Below, piece by piece: positions 62,120-64,000 of a DNA stretch of 64,000 bases (position 1 is the first letter of the stretch; each line of letters starts with the position of its first letter). The position numbers were made by a program, and so were the translations under genes. The stretch covers positions 85,439-149,438 of the forward strand of contig NZ_JABTTS010000007.1 of the NCBI RefSeq assembly GCF_018638295.1. The letters run 5' to 3'. Origin of the DNA: Streptomyces sp. CHD11. GTDB taxonomy: Bacteria > Actinomycetota > Actinomycetes > Streptomycetales > Streptomycetaceae. The notes under the pieces were generated by a model. That model worked only from the letters and a program-made list of their open reading frames with translations, was not told where the DNA came from and ran no database searches.

Positions 62120-63640
62120 TCAGACCTCCGGCCCCGCCTCCGGCACACCGGCCCGCAGATGCGCCCCCAGATGACGCAGCACGACCAGCGCACCGGCGTC
62201 GGACCCGTCGCCCAGCGGGTAGTGCAGGGCGGGTGCGGAGGCGGGCCCCAGGACGACGGGCCGCACCTCGACGGGCGGGCGGCGGGCGTGGGTGAGCCCG
62301 ATGCCCCGTACGTCCCGGGCGCCCAGGGTGAAGGCGACCGGGACGGGCGGCGCCTGGAGCACGGGAGCCGTGGTGAGGTCGCGGGGGCCCCGCCGCACCG
62401 AGGCCAGCATCGTCGTCAGGCCGTGTTCCCCGACGAGGGTTTCGGCGAGCGGAGTGATCGCCTCCAGGGGCGGTTCCTCGTCCTGCCCGTATCCGATGGT
62501 GAGGGTCATGTCCTGCTCGACGCCCGCGGTGGTCCGCGTGACCCGGATCCACGCCAGCGCCGGCCGGCCGGGATGTCCCGTCACGAGCAGATGGGTGGGC
62601 TCGGGGGCCCGGTCGCGGGCCAGTTCGGTGAGCCGGCGCGGTGACCAGGGCAGATTGACGGGTTCCGCGGTGCCCCAGCCGGCCGGTGCGGAACCGGTGA
62701 GTGCCCGCCAGGCCGCCTCCAGGGCCTCGCCCAGGACGATGTCCTCGTGCGCGGGGAGCGCCGTACGGAACGCCACGACGAGCTGCCGGTCCCGTGACGG
62801 GGACGTCCGGCCGAACGCCTCGGCGACCGAGGCGGTGCCGTCCGCCCCGAGCGCGGGCGTGAACGTCCCGTCCCGCCAGCGCAGTACCGTCCCGGACAGC
62901 CCGTCGTAGTAGCCCTGTGCGGGGTCCTGGACGACCCAGCGGTTGGGCACCTGGAGGAGGGTGGCGCGTGCGGGGGCGCTGAGCCGGACGTGCGGCGGGG
63001 TGACGATCTGCAGGGCGCGGTCCGACTCGGAGGTGCCGCGCAGTACCTCGGACAGCCAGGTGGTCAGGGCCAGGACCGGGCGGTCGGCCAGGACGACGGA
63101 TGTGGTCGCGGTGAGGACGTCGACGACCGGCTGCTCGTCCTCGGGTACGGCGACGGCGTGCACGTCAGCCGTCCCGTCGGTGGCGGGCCGCCCGCCGTCC
63201 GGTGCGGTGGTCGTGCGCGCGTCCGTCCCGCCGGTGACCGGTGCACCACCGCCGGTCCCGGCGGTCGCGCGTACGTCCACGACCTCGGTGCCCGCCGCTC
63301 GCCCGGGCCAGGTGCCGCCGCCCAGCAGCAGGGCGAGCCGGCCGCACACCGACGCCGCCAGCCTTTCGGCCCCGGGCACGGCGCCGGAGGCCCTGACCTC
63401 GGTCCACCAGAACGGCACGGGCACGTCCCGCCCGAGCAGCCGCTCGGCCTCCCCGGGGACCTGGACGAGCTGCGGGGCCTCCACGGACACCAGGGGCCGG
63501 CCGTCCGGGGCGCACAGGCGCAGTACGGCACCCCCGGACGCCGGGCTCACCTCGGCCTCGGGTCCGCCCGCGTACAGGCCGGCCAGCAGGGCCCAGGCGT
63601 CCGGCATCCTCGGGGTGAGGGCGATGAGGTCCTTGGTCAC
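62120..63640 (-). CDS. DUF6177-type protein linked to type VII secretion
   Basis: 506 residues from a GTG at 63640 that overlaps the end of the eccC-like gene. No signal peptide or membrane segment. Recognisable segments are KDLIALTPRMPDAWALLAGL, DVLTATTSVVLADRPVLALT, VPNRWVVQDPAQGYYDGLSG and DMTLTIGYGQDEEPPLEAIT. It has a Thr/Gly/Pro-rich insert at about 110-165. I recall this family, DUF6177, next to ESX/type VII genes of Streptomyces. The overlap with EccC here supports a role in that machine, but its function is unknown. Confidence 0.8.
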   Translation of the reverse strand: MTKDLIALTPRMPDAWALLAGLYAGGPEAEVSPASGGAVLRLCAPDGRPLVSVEAPQLVQVPGEAERLLGRDVPVPFWWTEVRASGAVPGAERLAASVCGRLALLLGGGTWPGRAAGTEVVDVRATAGTGGGAPVTGGTDARTTTAPDGGRPATDGTADVHAVAVPEDEQPVVDVLTATTSVVLADRPVLALTTWLSEVLRGTSESDRALQIVTPPHVRLSAPARATLLQVPNRWVVQDPAQGYYDGLSGTVLRWRDGTFTPALGADGTASVAEAFGRTSPSRDRQLVVAFRTALPAHEDIVLGEALEAAWRALTGSAPAGWGTAEPVNLPWSPRRLTELARDRAPEPTHLLVTGHPGRPALAWIRVTRTTAGVEQDMTLTIGYGQDEEPPLEAITPLAETLVGEHGLTTMLASVRRGPRDLTTAPVLQAPPVPVAFTLGARDVRGIGLTHARRPPVEVRPVVLGPASAPALHYPLGDGSDAGALVVLRHLGAHLRAGVPEAGPEV

Positions 63641-64000
63641 GGCGTGTCCCCTTCCTCACCGGTCAGTGCGGTCTGGACGAGTCGGTGGTGTCGGCCGCGG
63701 CGGACGAAGGTGCCACGGCCCGGCGGCTGCTGGGAGGCGTACAGGCCGGGGAAGAGCTGTCCCTCGGTGCGGTCGCCGGTCATCACCAGGGCGGTGGTGC
63801 CCGTCTCGCGCAGGGTGGTCAGCAGGGGTTCGTACAGCGCGCGGGAGGCTCCCGCGGTGCGGCGTGCCAGGACGAAGTGCAGGCCGATGTCCTGTGCGGA
63901 GGAGACGTACGGCAGGAACGGGGCGAGCGGCTGCTGCCCGGCGGTGGTGAGGATGTCGTAGTCGTCGGCGAGGATGACGATCCGGGGGCCGCTGAAGGCG
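63637..64000 (-). CDS. eccC: Type VII secretion FtsK/SpoIIIE ATPase EccC, C-terminal end (partial)
   Basis: The last 120 codons of a gene entering from the right edge. The reverse strand reads AFSGPRIVILADDYDILTTA (a Walker B-like strand with acidic DDYD) then GLHFVLARRTAGASRALYEP, VMTGDRTEGQLFPGLYASQQ and PPGRGTFVRRGRHHRLVQTA, ending GEEGDTP. This is the typical end of the last ATPase domain of EccC in Streptomyces ESX systems. Its stop overlaps the DUF6177 GTG. The upstream ATPase domains are outside the window. Confidence 0.85.
   Translation of the reverse strand, partial: AFSGPRIVILADDYDILTTAGQQPLAPFLPYVSSAQDIGLHFVLARRTAGASRALYEPLLTTLRETGTTALVMTGDRTEGQLFPGLYASQQPPGRGTFVRRGRHHRLVQTALTGEEGDTP

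Overview
The window is a stretch of Streptomyces chromosome. It has very high GC with strong third-position bias, frequent GTG/TTG starts and ATGA/GTGA translational overlaps. It also carries an adpA-orn-tRNA-His-cebR neighbourhood and a complete desferrioxamine (des) cluster next to a leucine/isovalerate catabolic cluster. That gene order agrees with what I know of the central part of Streptomyces chromosomes (the adpA/des region of S. coelicolor). Most of the window is therefore conserved core, with a few accessory insertions.

Layout. 0-3.7 kb: the end of a spermidine-synthase-like gene, a small membrane-anchored protein, and an OmpR-type two-component pair. 4-10.2 kb: the cellobiose/cellotriose uptake system, made of cebE-cebF-cebG and bglC (one strand) with divergent cebR. 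Two palindromic CebR boxes are present, one overlapping the bglC ribosome-binding site and start codon. 10.3-12.7 kb: tRNA-His, oligoribonuclease orn and the developmental master regulator adpA, whose mRNA carries one TTA codon (bldA dependence). 13-17.6 kb: a probably frameshifted small membrane protein, a universal stress protein, glmS, a small conserved protein and a DUF4429/SHOCT protein. 17.9-25.1 kb: desA-desB-desC-desD and desE-desF, each unit preceded by a near-perfect iron box. 25.3-31.7 kb: isovaleryl-CoA-type dehydrogenase, HMG-CoA lyase and methylcrotonyl-CoA carboxylase alpha/beta, with a divergent TetR regulator and two operators. 31.9-34 kb: another acyl-CoA dehydrogenase plus thioesterase II, led by a nested palindrome. 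34.3-41.9 kb: a secreted protein, a phosphatase-like protein, a PucR regulator divergent from an agmatinase/guanidinobutyrase and TPP-enzyme pair, and a divergent XRE regulator/FMN reductase pair.

42.1-44.4 kb is the accessory spot: an RloA-like AAA ATPase and an RloB protein (a candidate AbiL-type anti-phage module), ending abruptly at a decapitated YgjP-like metallopeptidase. 44.5-54 kb holds secreted or exported functions (endonuclease I, cysteine-rich protein, S37 peptidase, lipoprotein, Tat-exported GH3 enzyme) and a giant fused ABC exporter with one degenerate ATP site. 54.3-57.2 kb: a divergent LysR/EamA pair and a sugar-phosphate isomerase. 57.26-57.66 kb is a tandem array of a dispersed repeat also seen at 14.3 and 56.3 kb. 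57.7-62.1 kb: a LacI-controlled three-gene sugar operon (Gfo/Idh/MocA oxidoreductase, DUF993 aldolase-like protein, isomerase) with no pathway I can name. 62.1-64 kb: a DUF6177 protein and the 3' end of a type VII secretion EccC gene, running off the right edge.

For an undescribed system, the best candidates are the RloA/RloB module with its broken neighbour, the DUF993 sugar operon, and the agmatinase/TPP-enzyme pair. All assignments rest on reading motifs and gene order by eye. No database search or alignment was run, and comparisons with relatives are from memory.
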